64,000 bases of DNA from Ryuthela nishihirai (taxonomy: Eukaryota > Arthropoda > Arachnida > Araneae > Heptathelidae). A model generated the notes under the pieces. It was not told the origin of the DNA. It ran no database searches and was given only the letters and a program-made list of their open reading frames with translations. The first letter of the stretch is position 1. Each line of letters begins with the position of its first letter. Location: positions 87,396,501 to 87,460,500 of the forward strand of contig JAWZYU010000011.1 in assembly GCA_038380435.1 (NCBI GenBank), given 5' to 3'. The translations under genes and the position numbers were made by a program. Below, piece after piece: positions 10,580 through 21,289 of this stretch.

Positions 10580-13380
10580 AACGCTTTAAATTGAACTTCT
10601 AAGAACTAAAAAAAAACTAGTTCTGAATATGTCTACTGATTCTTCCAATTACATATTTCTTGGGCATTAAAGTATTGTGCCCTGTTTAAATTAAGATATT
10701 TTAAAATAAATATGTTTACAGTGGCCAAAATTTTCAAGTAGTGAAAGCTAAGGAACATTATTTTTTATCGTTATTTTCAGGTGGGTATTATGAGAATATT
10801 AAACATGAATTTGTCAGTGATAGGATCGTCCTAGGAAAAAAGGTAAGGAATATAGAGTGCTAATAACTCATTTGGTTTTCTAGGCAATCTAGAACAAATC
10901 TGGTATTTTGTTTTACGTATTTTTGCCCCCCCCCCCCCCCCGATATCATTCTAAATGACAAAATTCTCCAGTGGGTAGTTTAAGACGTGAAGCGACAGTA
11001 GCGCTAGTTACATTTACGTCCGCTGTGGCGCTGGCGATCCGCTGTTTTGTTTGCTACTTGCTTCGTAGCAGTATAGGTTATTACGCTGTTTACTGCTATT
11101 TTCAAAATTGGATTCTAATACGGATTTGTTCATATGTAATTTATTTACTGTTCTGTCTACTTTCTGCTATCTTTAACTAGAAGTTTGAACGATCATGCAG
11201 TATTGTGTGATATTTTGCAGAAGCAAAACTTGTGAAACAAAAATCAGTTTCTATTGAATCTCTTCCGAACTGGGTCTGCGAAACAGATGGCTACAGTAAT
11301 ATGTCGGCAGGCAACACAATGTTGATATGAGTAATTTGAAAGAATTTCAGAGATCGCTTTTGAAAAAATAATATTTTGGAATCGCAGAAATTGTAAGAAT
11401 GGGAAAGTTATTCCCATTAGCACAAAAAGATGAATATCTTTACAATATACGAAACTGAGTTACACTACCTTACCACAATATTAGAGAATAATGTTAAGTG
11501 AAAGAGAATCTAATTCGAAGCTCTATAAGTTCTAAAATATTCATTTAGTAGGAAAATATTATTGAGAATAAAGATAATAACATTATCTCTCTATTGGAAG
11601 CTAGAATATTTCACAACAGTGATGGGTCATAATAATTTATTTCAGATATTAATTAAAACTTAAAAAATAAGTATTTTTTCAAACCTATAATAAAATATAA
11701 ATTTTAAAAGCTGCATAATGATTATTTCGATGTTAGATAATTATGAACGAATTTTATCAAACAAGATAATTTATTATTAAATATTCCAGTTTTCGTAACT
11801 CTTTAAATAGTGAACGAATATTGATGATAAATCGAGATTTAAATGAATCTGATTATCTTTAACTTCAGTCACAATTAAATGCATCAAGTGCTTGTATGCA
11901 AAAACTGTTTGTATTTATCTCGTATAACCTAGATAGCAGCAGCAACACTTCTGCACACACGAGCGGCTCGAAAAGAATCTAGTCCTGACGGGGCTACAAT
12001 ACCAGTCTACAATTTTTATCTTCACCACATTTCTCTATTAAATGCATATTTTAGATATTAGAGCAGAGATGACTAAACAGTCGATCGCGTAACTGACAGT
12101 TTTACGTGGAAAAGATTGTTTTTTGCATAGTTTTAGGTGGAAAAGATTGTATTTTAATTAATGTAACAATGTGACGTTAATATGTTTGATGTTAATTGAT
12201 ATTTTATGCTTAGCTTGTCAAGTAGTCTAAATCATTATTATGACTTATTTACTCTTGTCGTTAGCGAAACGAAAAAATCTGTCGTAAAAGTCGATCGCAG
12301 AGTCCAAAAGTTTGGCCCTCCCTGTTATGGAGCTTCGCAGTTCGATTCCTGTTGAAATAACATGGAAAGATAATACTCTAGCTTTCTTTGAGCATAATAT
12401 TGTTGTTACCACTTTAAAATATTTCACTAATTCAAATAAACTTAAAAATGAAAATATTAATTAAAAATAAGAATTAAAATAAAAACTTTTAAATAAAAAT
12501 TAAACTAAAAAAAAATAGTGCTAGATAATATTAGTAAAAATGTCGCTCATTTTCTTGGGGCCCGGACACTCTTCTCTCCCCTCCCCCCCCCCCCCTCCCC
12601 ATTTCTTCTTAAACCAGTCTTGAACATGATTAATGGAATGTGGAAGTTTAAAATTTTGTGAGCGTTCTTAACTGCACAAACAGATGTCTGAAAAAGGGCA
12701 GAAGAAGCAAATGGGAGACCTGCAGCCAACTTCTAAATGGATGCCCTGGAATAAAGTTCTAAATAGGAGTCATAGAGCTATATTCTAAATGGAGCCCCTT
12801 TATCCTTCTAAACTGAAAAATGATGAATTTTAAACTACTTTATATAAAATCGTCAATTAACGTGATAAAAAAATAACGTTACTTTAAAACAAGCAAAAAG
12901 AGGAGGGGGCCCTGTTGGTCGGGGGAAGTTATTGAAATAAAATGATTAACGTGTAATGAGTCAATTCTGTACTGCAGCATAAACTTTGTGCCTATTGCAT
13001 TAAAAACTATTACTTTTAATCATTAATTTTTTTTGTAAATTTTTCATTTCATGCTTAATTAAAAAAATCAGGTTGTAATATCAAATAATTGCTTAAATCT
13101 ATTGCTTATGCATTTCCCTTAACAATAAGCTCTGTTGCAATAGTAATTAAAATTATTAAATTGGATAAAGAATTGCTTTAGCCGTTAAATAATATTGGGT
13201 AAACACTTAAATATTTCGGATTTTAATGGATGATAATTTTCAAAAGTAACACGATTATTTTTAAACATATTTTCGTTATGGAGAGTTTAAATCATTATTC
13301 CCGTTGTATCTCTAAGAAAGATTCTAGTATATTATATTTCCATCTGTCTGATTCTTTACCATATGACTTCAACCAGAGCG
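10580..13380. other. Noncoding; possible THAP-like remnant
   Basis: Mostly AT-rich DNA with C-runs at about 10927-10942 and 12583-12595. At 11193-11300 the plus frame reads MQYCVIFCRSKTC, then ISFY and LRNRWLQ after a stop. This recalls the C-x-C, SFY and W spacing of a THAP zinc finger start, but it is too short and broken to assign. About 11740-11890 resembles 63540-63690 (see separate entry). Confidence 0.35.
11750..11890 (+). repeat. Dispersed repeat shared with 63 kb
   Basis: The run 'ttaaatattccag' ... 'cgaatattg' ... 'gatttaaat' ... 'tcttcagtcaca' or 'acttcagtcaca' occurs here and at about 63570-63680 in the same order and spacing. That indicates two diverged copies of one repeat. No terminal structure was seen. 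Confidence 0.55.
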
Positions 13381-13604
13381 CTATATACTTACCATCAGCG
13401 CAGGTTAACTTACTGCGGAACGGTGCTGCCCTCATGTGGCAAGTTCTAAAGCTTCCTACGTGCGCTTGTTAACACGGAGATTCGCAGAAATCGGCAGACA
13501 TTCCCATTACGTAGGCACTGGTAGGAGTAACACGTGCTGTACGTTGAAGAGTGAAATTTGGCGTTTAAATGACACAAAGGCAGCGTCGCTGATGTATTAA
13601 TGTG

Positions 13605-14950
13605 CCAGATAAGTTTGTTATGTGTGTGGAAATTATATTTTAAAATCCCAGGGTCGTTCTCTGACAAAGATTGTGAAGAAAGCCTATGAGTTGTATTTTG
13701 GATGTCATGTTGGAGATCAGGACAAAATATGGGCTCCACATGTGTGCTACATTTCGTGCTTTGTTGGCTTGAGTGAATGGTTGAAAGGAAAGATGAAATC
13801 TATGCCTTTTGCAGTTCTAATGATTTGGCATGAGCGAATTCGTCACTTGCATGATTGCATTTTTGTTTAACTAAAGTTTCGGGCTTTTAAAAAAAAGAAC
13901 AAAAGCAAAATACAACATCCAAATGTGCCTTTAGCCATAAGGCCAGTTCCTCATGGAGAAGTTCTTCCTATATCAACACCTCCAACCAACTGGGAGGAGT
14001 GGATTCACATTCATCAGAGGAAGACTTTCAGGCACATTCAGATCCTGAGCCTATATACACCCCTAAAAAGTTAGACGAGCCTCATCTGATTCAGGAAAAT
14101 GAACTAAATGATCTTGTTCGAGACCTAGTACTTTCCAAACAACGACTTGAAGAGTGGAATCTCTGGCCAAAGGTACCGGAGAGTTTCTTTGTTCAGAAAG
14201 AGAAATTTGACTTTATCTGCTTATTGCGAGATGCAAGATGGTTTCTGTTTCTGCACAGATATTTCAGGACTGATGGAAGAAATTCTCACGACCCTAAGGA
14301 ATAGCGTCTATTTATATATTCATCGAAATTCAGCTTAAAAGCTGTCCTTTTGGGAAAGGAAACCAAAAACCTTCTATTCCAGTGACACACGCTGTGGGAA
14401 CGACGGAAACTTATGAAAGTATGGAAAAAAATACTCACTGTTATATACTAATATTAACAGTGACTATTATATTTAAACAGGGCACAATACTTATTACTAA
14501 ATATGACCAGTTTAAGTGGACAATATGTTGTGATCTAAAAGTCATTCTCTCTTGCTCGGGCTTCAAGGAGGCTTCAAAAAAATTTGCTGTTTTCTGCGTT
14601 TGTGGGACAGTAGGGTCAGTAAGCAACACTACAAAACAAAAGACTGACCCAAAAGAGATTATTTTATTCCTGGAAAGAGTAGTGTGAGGTATAAGCCTCT
14701 AGTTGACCCCTCTGATGTTCTGCTCCCACCACTACACATCAAACTGGGGCGTATGAAAAACTTTGTAAAGGCTATGTATGGACAAAATCGTAAAGGCTCC
14801 CACCACTACACATCAAACTGGGGCGTATGAAAAACTTTGTAAAGGCTTTGTATGGACAAAATCGGTAAAGTGTTTTTGCACTGGAAGGAAAAATTTTCAA
14901 ACCTAAGTGATGCCAAACTCAAAGAAGGGATCTTTGTTGGTCCTCAGATT
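13605..14950 (+). pseudogene. 5' part of a broken uncharacterised-family gene
   Basis: In shifting frames the sequence reads CYVCGNYILKSQGR, KKAYELYFGCHVGDQDK, WAPHVCYISC, MPFAVLMIW, LNDLVRDLVLSKQRLEEWNL, YDQFKWTICCDLKVI, PLHIKLGRMKNFVKAM and SNLSDAKLKEGIFVGPQI. From memory this order matches a large uncharacterised family abundant in spider, other arthropod and hydra annotations. The function is unknown; the paired Cys residues look zinc-binding. There are several stops and frameshifts, and an internal 74-bp tandem duplication (14723-14870). The reading stops abruptly at GPQI because an element is inserted at 14951. It resumes at 19503. Confidence 0.75.
14723..14870 (+). repeat. 74-bp tandem duplication within the pseudogene
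   Basis: The stretch starting 'ctcccaccactacacatc' occurs at 14723 and again at 14797, almost identical through 'tatggacaaaatcg'. Family members as I recall them have this segment once, so it is a local duplication after the gene lost function, and the length is not a multiple of three. Confidence 0.85.
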
Positions 14951-15214
14951 TAGAGGCCCTATATAGGTAGAGGTTGGCCATCTCAAAATTGGACGCCATG
15001 TTTTGTCGTCGCTCTGATGGTTCAGCGTGCATAGCTGAATGATATTGCACGGTATTTATGGATTCCGAAAAAGGAAACGGTAATATGTGATACAGATTTC
15101 AGTGTTCATGATTGGAAGCACTTTAGAAAACGGCTAAGAAAGGAAAAGTAAATTTTAGGGCTTTCATTCTTTTTTTTTTTAAAAGATATAATTTCGCTAT
15201 GTTGTCTGTCCATC

Positions 15215-15990
15215 TGTAGACATCGAACGTTTTGTTTATACAGATAAATAAAAAATTCTTTTTGTGTTAGATAGGAAATAATGATATATTACTATTTGCA
15301 TTTTTCGAATCTCCCAAAAGTTATAACTGCGCCCTCTAACGGTGGAAAAAGCTAAAAATTCCAAAATATCAAACGAATATTCCAAACGATGTAGTTATGT
15401 TAAAAGTTTAAAATTTTGGTGTTGAAATGTGAAGGTCACGAAGTTACCATTGACAACAATCACTTGACCCTTTAGACCCAGGGGAGAGGTAAATGTAACT
15501 TTTTTTTGTTTTAACAGAAAAGTGTATGTTTTTAGAGATAAATTAAAAATTATTTTTGGGTAGGACAGGTATTGACGAAATATTACAATTTGCATTTTGC
15601 AATTTTCCCAAAAGCTATAATTGCGCTCTCTAACGGTGGAAAAAGAAAAATCCGAAAAATTTAAAATGAATATTGCAAACGATGTAGTTAGGCTAGAAAT
15701 TTGAAATTCTGGTCGTGGAATGCGACTGTCTTTAAAATTCCGTTGACAACTATGATTTGACCCTAAGCGGTTTTGTTTTAAGAGATAATTGGAAATCTTT
15801 GTTTTAGTTGGTTACTAATGAAATGTAATTCGCATTTTCAAAGGTAGTTTGAATTTATATCATTAGATATCATATTTATGATAGAAATTTCGGCGTGAGG
15901 AGTTCTGTTATGGTAGAAATTCCACTGAGAACAATTATCTACCCACTATTTTTCAGAGAAGCGAGAGAAAAGCAACTTTTTAAATTTAAA
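15215..15990 (+). repeat. Tandem array A of a 215-295 bp repeat
   Basis: Units begin near 15241, 15535, 15781 and 15995 with 'agataaat(t)' or 'agagataatt'. They contain an 'attcgcat/tttgcattt' block, the phrase 'gcgc(c/t)ctctaacggtgg' and 'aaacgatgtagtta'. The same unit recurs at 54035-54930, and in inverted orientation at about 16430-16640 and 16890-17105 ('cgctagagggcgct', 'gcagctagaggtcgc'). No coding potential. Confidence 0.8.
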
Positions 15991-16067
15991 AACTGAAAGA
16001 CAAATAATTTTTATGTTTTATAATTATTAATAAAATACTACTATGTGAATTTCCCCCATCATATATT

Positions 16068-16200
16068 AAAAAACAGATAAATAACCCCTCAAGCAGCTGC
16101 TTGTACAGAGGTCTGACAGGAAATGTCAGCTTATACGCCATGGTAGAAGGTCCATGAGGACGGCGGAATCTCAGCAGAAAAACAACACGAACATAATTAA
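16068..16200 (-). repeat. SINE family 1, copy 2
   Basis: On the minus strand it carries the family body ('ctgctgagattccgcc', 'accttctaccatgg', 'gtcagacctctgt', 'caagcagctgcttgag') and the A/T tail. The tRNA-like head is missing, so it is 5'-truncated. It abuts the end of tandem array A. Confidence 0.8.
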
Positions 16201-16253
16201 AACTTTTAAGGAGTGAAAAAGTAGGCAAAGGAAGAACTTCATTCTCTTTGAAA

Positions 16254-16296
16254 ATGAGATTCCCATATACGCCAGAGGAGTATATGGGAATCTCAT
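16254..16296. repeat. Perfect 16-bp inverted repeat
   Basis: The arms 'atgagattcccatata' (16254-16269) and its exact complement (16281-16296) are separated by 11 bases. It could form a stable hairpin. It does not look like a terminator in this context. Confidence 0.85.
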
Positions 16297-16429
16297 CTAG
16301 TTATTCTTCTAGTTATTTAACATTTTCAGTACCCGCTGATAATGGAAATTCTAACTACTGTGTAATTGAGAAAATAAACTATTAATATTTTATTAGTACC
16401 TGTAATGTGCAAAAAAGTTTTTCATTTAT

Positions 16430-17108
16430 CTCTTAAAGCAGAAAAGTTGTATTTTATCAACTGGACAAATCATTACTATTAGGATAAATCATTTGACCAT
16501 TACACTCTATGACCAAAAAATTTAAGTTTCTAGCAAAAATAGACCGTTTGCAATATTTATTTAAAGATTTGGTATTTTCCAGCCTTTTTCCGCAGCTAGA
16601 GGTCGCTTTTCGAGTTTTTATTTACCGCTCTTAGCACTCTCTAACACTGGAAATTCCAGCTGATGGGTATTCGAAAATGAAAATAGTAATATTTTTATGG
16701 AAAAAAATTTCGCCGCATACAGGATTCGAATCAGCATCTCTCAGAGTATTCTAACCTGTTGAAGTAATGCCGGCTTTTTTCACAAAAAACATTTATTGAT
16801 TTATAGACGTTTAAACATCTACAGGTAATGCTGAGATTATCAAATATTGTTTAAATCATTAATATTTTGTTAGTGCCTGTAAAACAAATATATATATATT
16901 ATTTCATTTATCTCCTTAAAAAAAGTTTCATTTTCACACACCCTTTTGGCTAAGACGGCAAAGCCTTGTTGCCATAGTAAACTTTCTAACCATAACACTC
17001 TACTACCAAAATTTGAGATTTCCAGTGTAAATAGTTTGTAATATTCGCTTGAAATTTTAGCCATCGCTAGAGGGCGCTACTAAAGCTTTTTAAAATTTTC
17101 AAAATTGC
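16430..17108 (-). repeat. Inverted array units and a rearranged SINE
   Basis: About 16430-16640 and 16890-17105 are reverse-complement units of tandem array A. Between them, 16706-16772 read on the minus strand is a tRNA-like SINE head ('ttagaatactctgag', then 'gattcgaatcctgtatg'). It is directly followed on the plus strand by that SINE's tail ('aaacatttattgatttatag', 16787-16806). Head and tail are thus in opposite orientation, unlike the co-linear copy at 62954-63085. Confidence 0.65.
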
Positions 17109-18915
17109 TAGGTGGGCTGAGCATTTTAGTGATATTCTAAACAATGTGGTTAGTTCTACTCCCATTGTTTGCAATGATGATAGATGCATTGGTGGCTTTA
17201 ATGTTGGCCCTGTAGCACAATCTGAAGTTATTTTGGCCGTTTCTAAACTTAAAAAAAATAAATAAATAAATAACCCCTCAAGCAGCTGAGGCCTCAAGCC
17301 ACAGAGGTCTGACACGAGCCTGGCAGTTTATATGCCATAGTAGAAGGTCTGAGAGGATGGCAGGCCCTCAGCAGAACCCAGGTCTCTTATATCAGTAGCC
17401 AAGCGTGCTAACCACTCGACCAAACTTCATAAATCAACAGGAGTAGATGAAATTACTACGGAAATGCTTAGAGCTGGGAATATTTCGGTTACCACTTGGA
17501 TGGCTGAAATTCTGAATATCTTTTATGATAAAGGCATGGTTCCTAAGGATTTTATCAGGGCTATTTATCCCTATTTTCAAAAATGGTGATCGCAATTCTT
17601 GTGATAACTATAGGGGTATCAGCCTACTCTCTGTTCCAGGTAAAGTTCTTTCCATGATTGTGCTTAATAGAATTAAGAATCTGGTTGACAGTCAATTGCG
17701 TGATGAGCAATGTGGATTCAGAAGTGGTAGGGGATGTGTGGATCAGATATTTTCACTTAGGCAGATTCTTGAGAAATGTTTAGAATTCCAGACACCTTTG
17801 GTTGCTAGCTTTGTTGATTTCAAAAAGGCTTTCGACTCTGTTGATCGTCATAATTTTTGGTTCATTGTGAGATCATATGGTATACCTGACAAGTTAGTTA
17901 ACATAATGAAAGCTCTCTATAATAACACTGAGTCATGTTGAGAGTTCGTAAGGCTTGTAGCAATTGGTTTAACATTACTTCTGGTGTTTGACAAGGGTGC
18001 ATTTTGTCCCCTTTTCTCTTTAGCTTGGTTATTGATTATGTTATGCGAAATTCACTTCAAGGAAAAGATTTTGGCCTTAAATGGACAGGAGATACGAAAA
18101 TTTCTGATTTAGATTATGCTGATGATTTAGCCCTTTTGGCAAATGATATTGATGAGTTGAACTCTTTCATTCGAGCTGTTGATGAAACTGGTGGTAGAGT
18201 ACGTTTGGTTATAAACAGAGAGAAAACTAAAGTGATGAAAATTGGTCAGGCAGGCTCTGATTCAGTTAATCTGAATGGTTGTTAGTCTTGAGCAGGTGTC
18301 ACAGTATAATTATCTTTATAGCTATGTAACAGATAATGGTGATGTGCGGCATGAGATTAACAGACGAATAGGTATTGCTGCCGGGACTTTTAAGAATCTA
18401 TGGAGAGTGTGGAGAAATAGGCATATACACCCAAAGACTAAAATTAGACTGTATAATAGTTTGGTTCTTTCTAGGGTTAGTTGTGGTAGTGAAACTTGGA
18501 CACTTTGTAAACAAGATAACAGGAAACTAGATGCTTTTGATTCCAGATGCTTACGCAGTATCTTGCGCATTAGGTGGTTCAACTTTGTAACTAATGATGA
18601 GGTTAGGCAAAGGAGTTGGCAACTTCCTTTAAGCAGCATATTGTGCAGAGAGAGACTCCGTTGGTTTGGCCATGTTGCCAGTATGAATGATTATAGATTG
18701 GCAAATAGGGTTGTGAACAGTGTGCCTAAAGGCCTCATAAAGAAGGGGAGACCTAGGATGCAGTGGGCAGACAATGTCAAACAGGACCTTGTTAGAACTG
18801 GTGTGCAGTGGCCAGATGCAGTAGATGTAGCCCAGGACAGACTTGCTTGGAGAACAGAATTGCACCGTCTGGTTGGACCTCTGTAGCCCAGAGCAGCTTG
18901 AGGATGATGATGAAT
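17108..18915 (+). pseudogene. RTE-like LINE, copy A (reverse transcriptase)
   Basis: Non-LTR retrotransposon reverse transcriptase (RT) that copies its own RNA into the genome. Frames 17525-17941, 18004-18285 and 18275-18886 encode NYRGISLLSVPGKVLSMIVL, DEQCGFRSGRGCVDQIF, DFKKAFDSVDRHN, DLDYADDLALLAN (the catalytic YADD) and a C-terminal region with NYLYSYVTDNGDVRHEINRR and RLRWFGHVASMN. The 3' end carries a 'gatgatgatgaa' tail, as is common for RTE-type LINEs. The copy is 5'-truncated, lacks the endonuclease and has stops at about 17940 and 18284. A SINE (17257-17429) splits its 5' part. It lies inside the 14951-19497 element. Confidence 0.85.
17257..17429 (-). repeat. SINE family 1, copy 3, full-length with tRNA head
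   Basis: On the minus strand it starts with a tRNA-like head, 'ggtcgagtggttagcacgc' (A box) then 'acctgggttctg' (degenerate B box). The body is shared with the other copies, and a 'ttatttatttattt' tail follows. It splits LINE copy A: 'aaactt' stands on both sides as a short target duplication. The uninterrupted sequence is visible in LINE copy B, where the two sides adjoin. Confidence 0.85.
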
Positions 18916-19440
18916 CGCAATATTTGTTCGACACCTATCCAACCCCAAAAGAATTTTTCATTTAGCTCTAAAAGTAAAAAAATTGATTGTCTGTAGACAG
19001 ACAGGAGGAAAGACAGATGGATGGACAACGAACTGTTACAGTTCACAGAGAATTAACAGAGAGACGGACAGACAGACAAACGAATATTGGCATAGGCAGA
19101 CGACAAAGGGAAAATATTAGCTCGTTTTTCAAACGAACCTTAAAAGAAATTATCCTTTGGTTTTCAGTTAGCTCATTTCACTTTTGTAGAAGATTGTCGT
19201 CTTCTGATGGAGTTTCTCGGAAACAAATATTCATTAATTTATTTCTTTGAGTGAAATTTTTACACCCAAATGCAGCGCAGTGAGGCATTCATAAAATATG
19301 ACAGCTTTAATAGACAAAAAAGTCGTAGAAATATATAAAACAATAACAACTGAGAAGTCTTAACTTGGTACGCACACTAACTCATAGGCTTTCGTCTCAC
19401 GGTACGACAAAACATGGCGCTCATAAACCACGTGACTCAA
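18916..19440. other. Noncoding; simple-sequence patch
   Basis: About 18990-19090 is rich in 'gacagacagacaa' and 'gatggatgg' type tetranucleotides. The remainder up to the right inverted end of the 14951-19497 element shows no gene. Confidence 0.5.
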
Positions 19441-19502
19441 TCAACCAATGGCAGTGAATCACCGAGATGGCCAGCCTCTAACTATACAGGACCTCTACTC
19501 AG

Positions 19503-19870
19503 ATCAGGAAGCTACTGAATGATATTGTCTTCGAAGAAAAACTGAATATAAAGGAGCACGCTGCATGGAAATCATTCACGTCTGAGGTCCAGGGTTTTCT
19601 GGGGAATCACAAAGAGGAAAACTCTCATCAGCTCATTCAAGATCTTCTCAAAAACTATGAAAATCTTGGCTGCCGAATGTCTTTGAAGATCCATTTCTTG
19701 CACTCGCATCTCGACTCCTTTCCCAAGAACTTAGGAGCTGTCAGTGATGAGCACAGGGAAAGATTTCACCAGGATATCTGAATCGTGGAGGAGAGATACC
19801 ACGGCAGGTGGGACCCAGCAATGATGAGTAGACTACTGCTGGTTCTTGCAGAAGGAAGATACCTCAGCAT
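19503..19870 (+). pseudogene. 3' part of the split uncharacterised-family gene
   Basis: One frame is open from 19502 to 19779: IRKLLNDIVFEEKLNIKE, AWKSFTSEVQGFLGNHKEE, NLGCRMSLKIHFLHSHLD and AVSDEHRERFHQDI. After one stop it continues EERYHGRWDPAMMS. This is the C-terminal half of the family that starts at 13605, and the first residues follow exactly on GPQI at 14949. The family's usual end (a YCWTL-type segment) is degraded. No promoter or intron is visible. Confidence 0.75.
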
Positions 19871-19889
19871 ATAAAAGAAAAAATAAACT

Positions 19890-20670
19890 TCTTGTAAGTA
19901 TAAAAGATCCTTACCCATGTTTTCTTATTTTGCGTTTCAATATTATTTTATACGATTATTATTTATATATTAACTATGATGTTTCTAATTTTTTCATTGT
20001 AATCATGTAATTAATTAATCATTTTAAGTTGCAATTTAATGAAACAGTCACATTTATTTTCATTTCCCAGATATGTGTATTCATCGAAATACATCAATCC
20101 GTAATTTAAAAAAAACTACGTGCTGCAGATTTTTCACAGCCATATTTGAATTCAGCACCCCGAAATTGGCTAAAAACATCCTATTTGACCAATGTTATAA
20201 AACAAAGTTTCAATTCGTTGTCTAGTGTAATCAAAATACTGAATCTGGCTAATTTTTTCCAAATTTTCGACGAACCTTTTGGGAGCATAAGTAATTCCTT
20301 GGCCACTTCACAGCACTCATTTAATATGTATAGTATTTTTTAATCTAAATATTTTCTTTATTCCTTAAAATTTTATCCTTTTTTGTAATTCATAAAAAAC
20401 GTATCATTTCGCTTTCAAGAGGATGCTCTTTACGCATATAATGATTTACCCAAGTGACCCCATAGGTAGAGTAATAGGCCCCGCAATATCAGCGCTGGGG
20501 TAGGGAAGGGGGCACTCTGCAAAAAACGTTTTGCAAAATTTATGGGAATATCTGATATGCATAAATAGATGCATCGAGGCCATTCCTTTAAATAGAAGGG
20601 AATGGCCCAGAATTGTTTTCACTATAGCTTTGAACGACTAAAGACGGATAGTGAAAACCAGCTTCGTTTT
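19890..20670. other. Noncoding AT-rich DNA
   Basis: I see no gene or clear repeat in this stretch. The short plus-strand frame at 20146-20343 has no recognisable similarity. Confidence 0.5.
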
Positions 20671-20681
20671 TCCTCCTAGAA

Positions 20682-21035
20682 CAGACGTGTCCAACCTTTC
20701 GACTTCCATGGGCCACAAGGAGTGAAGAGTAATTGTTTTGGGCCGCACATAAAATATATACTGCTCACAAAAATTATGGGATATTTCAAAATGAATATGA
20801 AGCGATAACATATCCCCTAATTTTTGTGAGCAGTATAGTTAATGTATATGAATAATAAAACTTCATTTATTTTCTTATGTTTTCTATTATAAAATTAAAA
20901 AAAGGGCAACATAAAACTAGTGGGATATCAAAAACTCGCTGTAAATCACATATTATGTTGAAAGCTATGTCGTAAACTTCACGATTTTGTGGGCCGCATT
21001 ACTAACTGTCTAGGGTCGCGGGTTGGACACGCCTG
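20682..21035. mobile_element. hAT-type MITE with perfect 8-bp duplications
   Basis: The left end is 'cagacgtgtccaacc'; the right end is the inverted 'ggttggacacgcctg'. Identical 8-bp 'tcctagaa' flanks lie at 20674-20681 and 21036-21043. Near both ends is a 'gggccaca/gggccgc' motif. The 354-bp element is non-coding and hosts a nested smaller element. Confidence 0.92.
20761..20833. mobile_element. Nested Tc1/mariner-type MITE, 73 bp
   Basis: The ends 'ctgctcacaaaaatta' and its exact inverted copy 'taatttttgtgagcag' are flanked on both sides by TA, the mariner target duplication. It sits inside the hAT MITE, so it is the younger of the two. Confidence 0.85.
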
Positions 21036-21289
21036 TCCTAGAAATTCCTCTCCATGCTGCCTATGGGCTAGAACTCATTGTCTCAAAAGCCTTTCATTAA
21101 TTCTGTTACGGATAATATTTGCACTATATGATTAGCTTTCGGATAAGTGTTTTATAGCTATATTAGTAATGTATACTATCCAACTTCCCACAAATTTGGA
21201 AATTCCAAAACTCGTTCAAGATTGAGTCTTGACTCATCCAGAAAGCATTTTCTGCTTGTTTTATCTAAAAGAAAAAATGAAAAAGGAAG

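Larger units (their letters stand above)
14951..19497. mobile_element. 4.5 kb element with inverted ends, hAT-like
   Basis: The left end starts TAGAGGCCCTATATAGG. The right end, read on the minus strand, starts TAGAGGTCCTGTATAG. The outer 34 bases agree at about 30 positions, and an inner block (CGCCATGTTTTGTCG) also matches exactly. The flanks carry an 8-bp target duplication, 'ctcagatt' (14943-14950) and 'ctcagatc' (19498-19505). Removing the element restores the pseudogene frame GPQI-RKLL. The 8-bp duplication and TAGAG start fit the hAT pattern (YARNG). No transposase is recognisable inside. The interior is now filled with a tandem array, SINEs and an RTE-like LINE. Confidence 0.8.

Noticed and set aside
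10971..11180. 69-codon plus frame with hydrophobic stretches, a possible small membrane protein
   Set aside because: It lacks an ATG at the frame start, has no neighbour context, and the hydrophobic residues follow from T-rich DNA.
15037..15150. Coding trace ('RYLWIPKKETVICDTDF') just inside the left end of the 4.5 kb element
   Set aside because: It looks protein-like, but it is short, broken by stops on both sides and matches no family that I can name with confidence.
16254..16296. Transcription terminator hairpin
   Set aside because: There is no T-run after it and no gene before it. In a eukaryotic repeat region it is more simply a palindromic repeat remnant.
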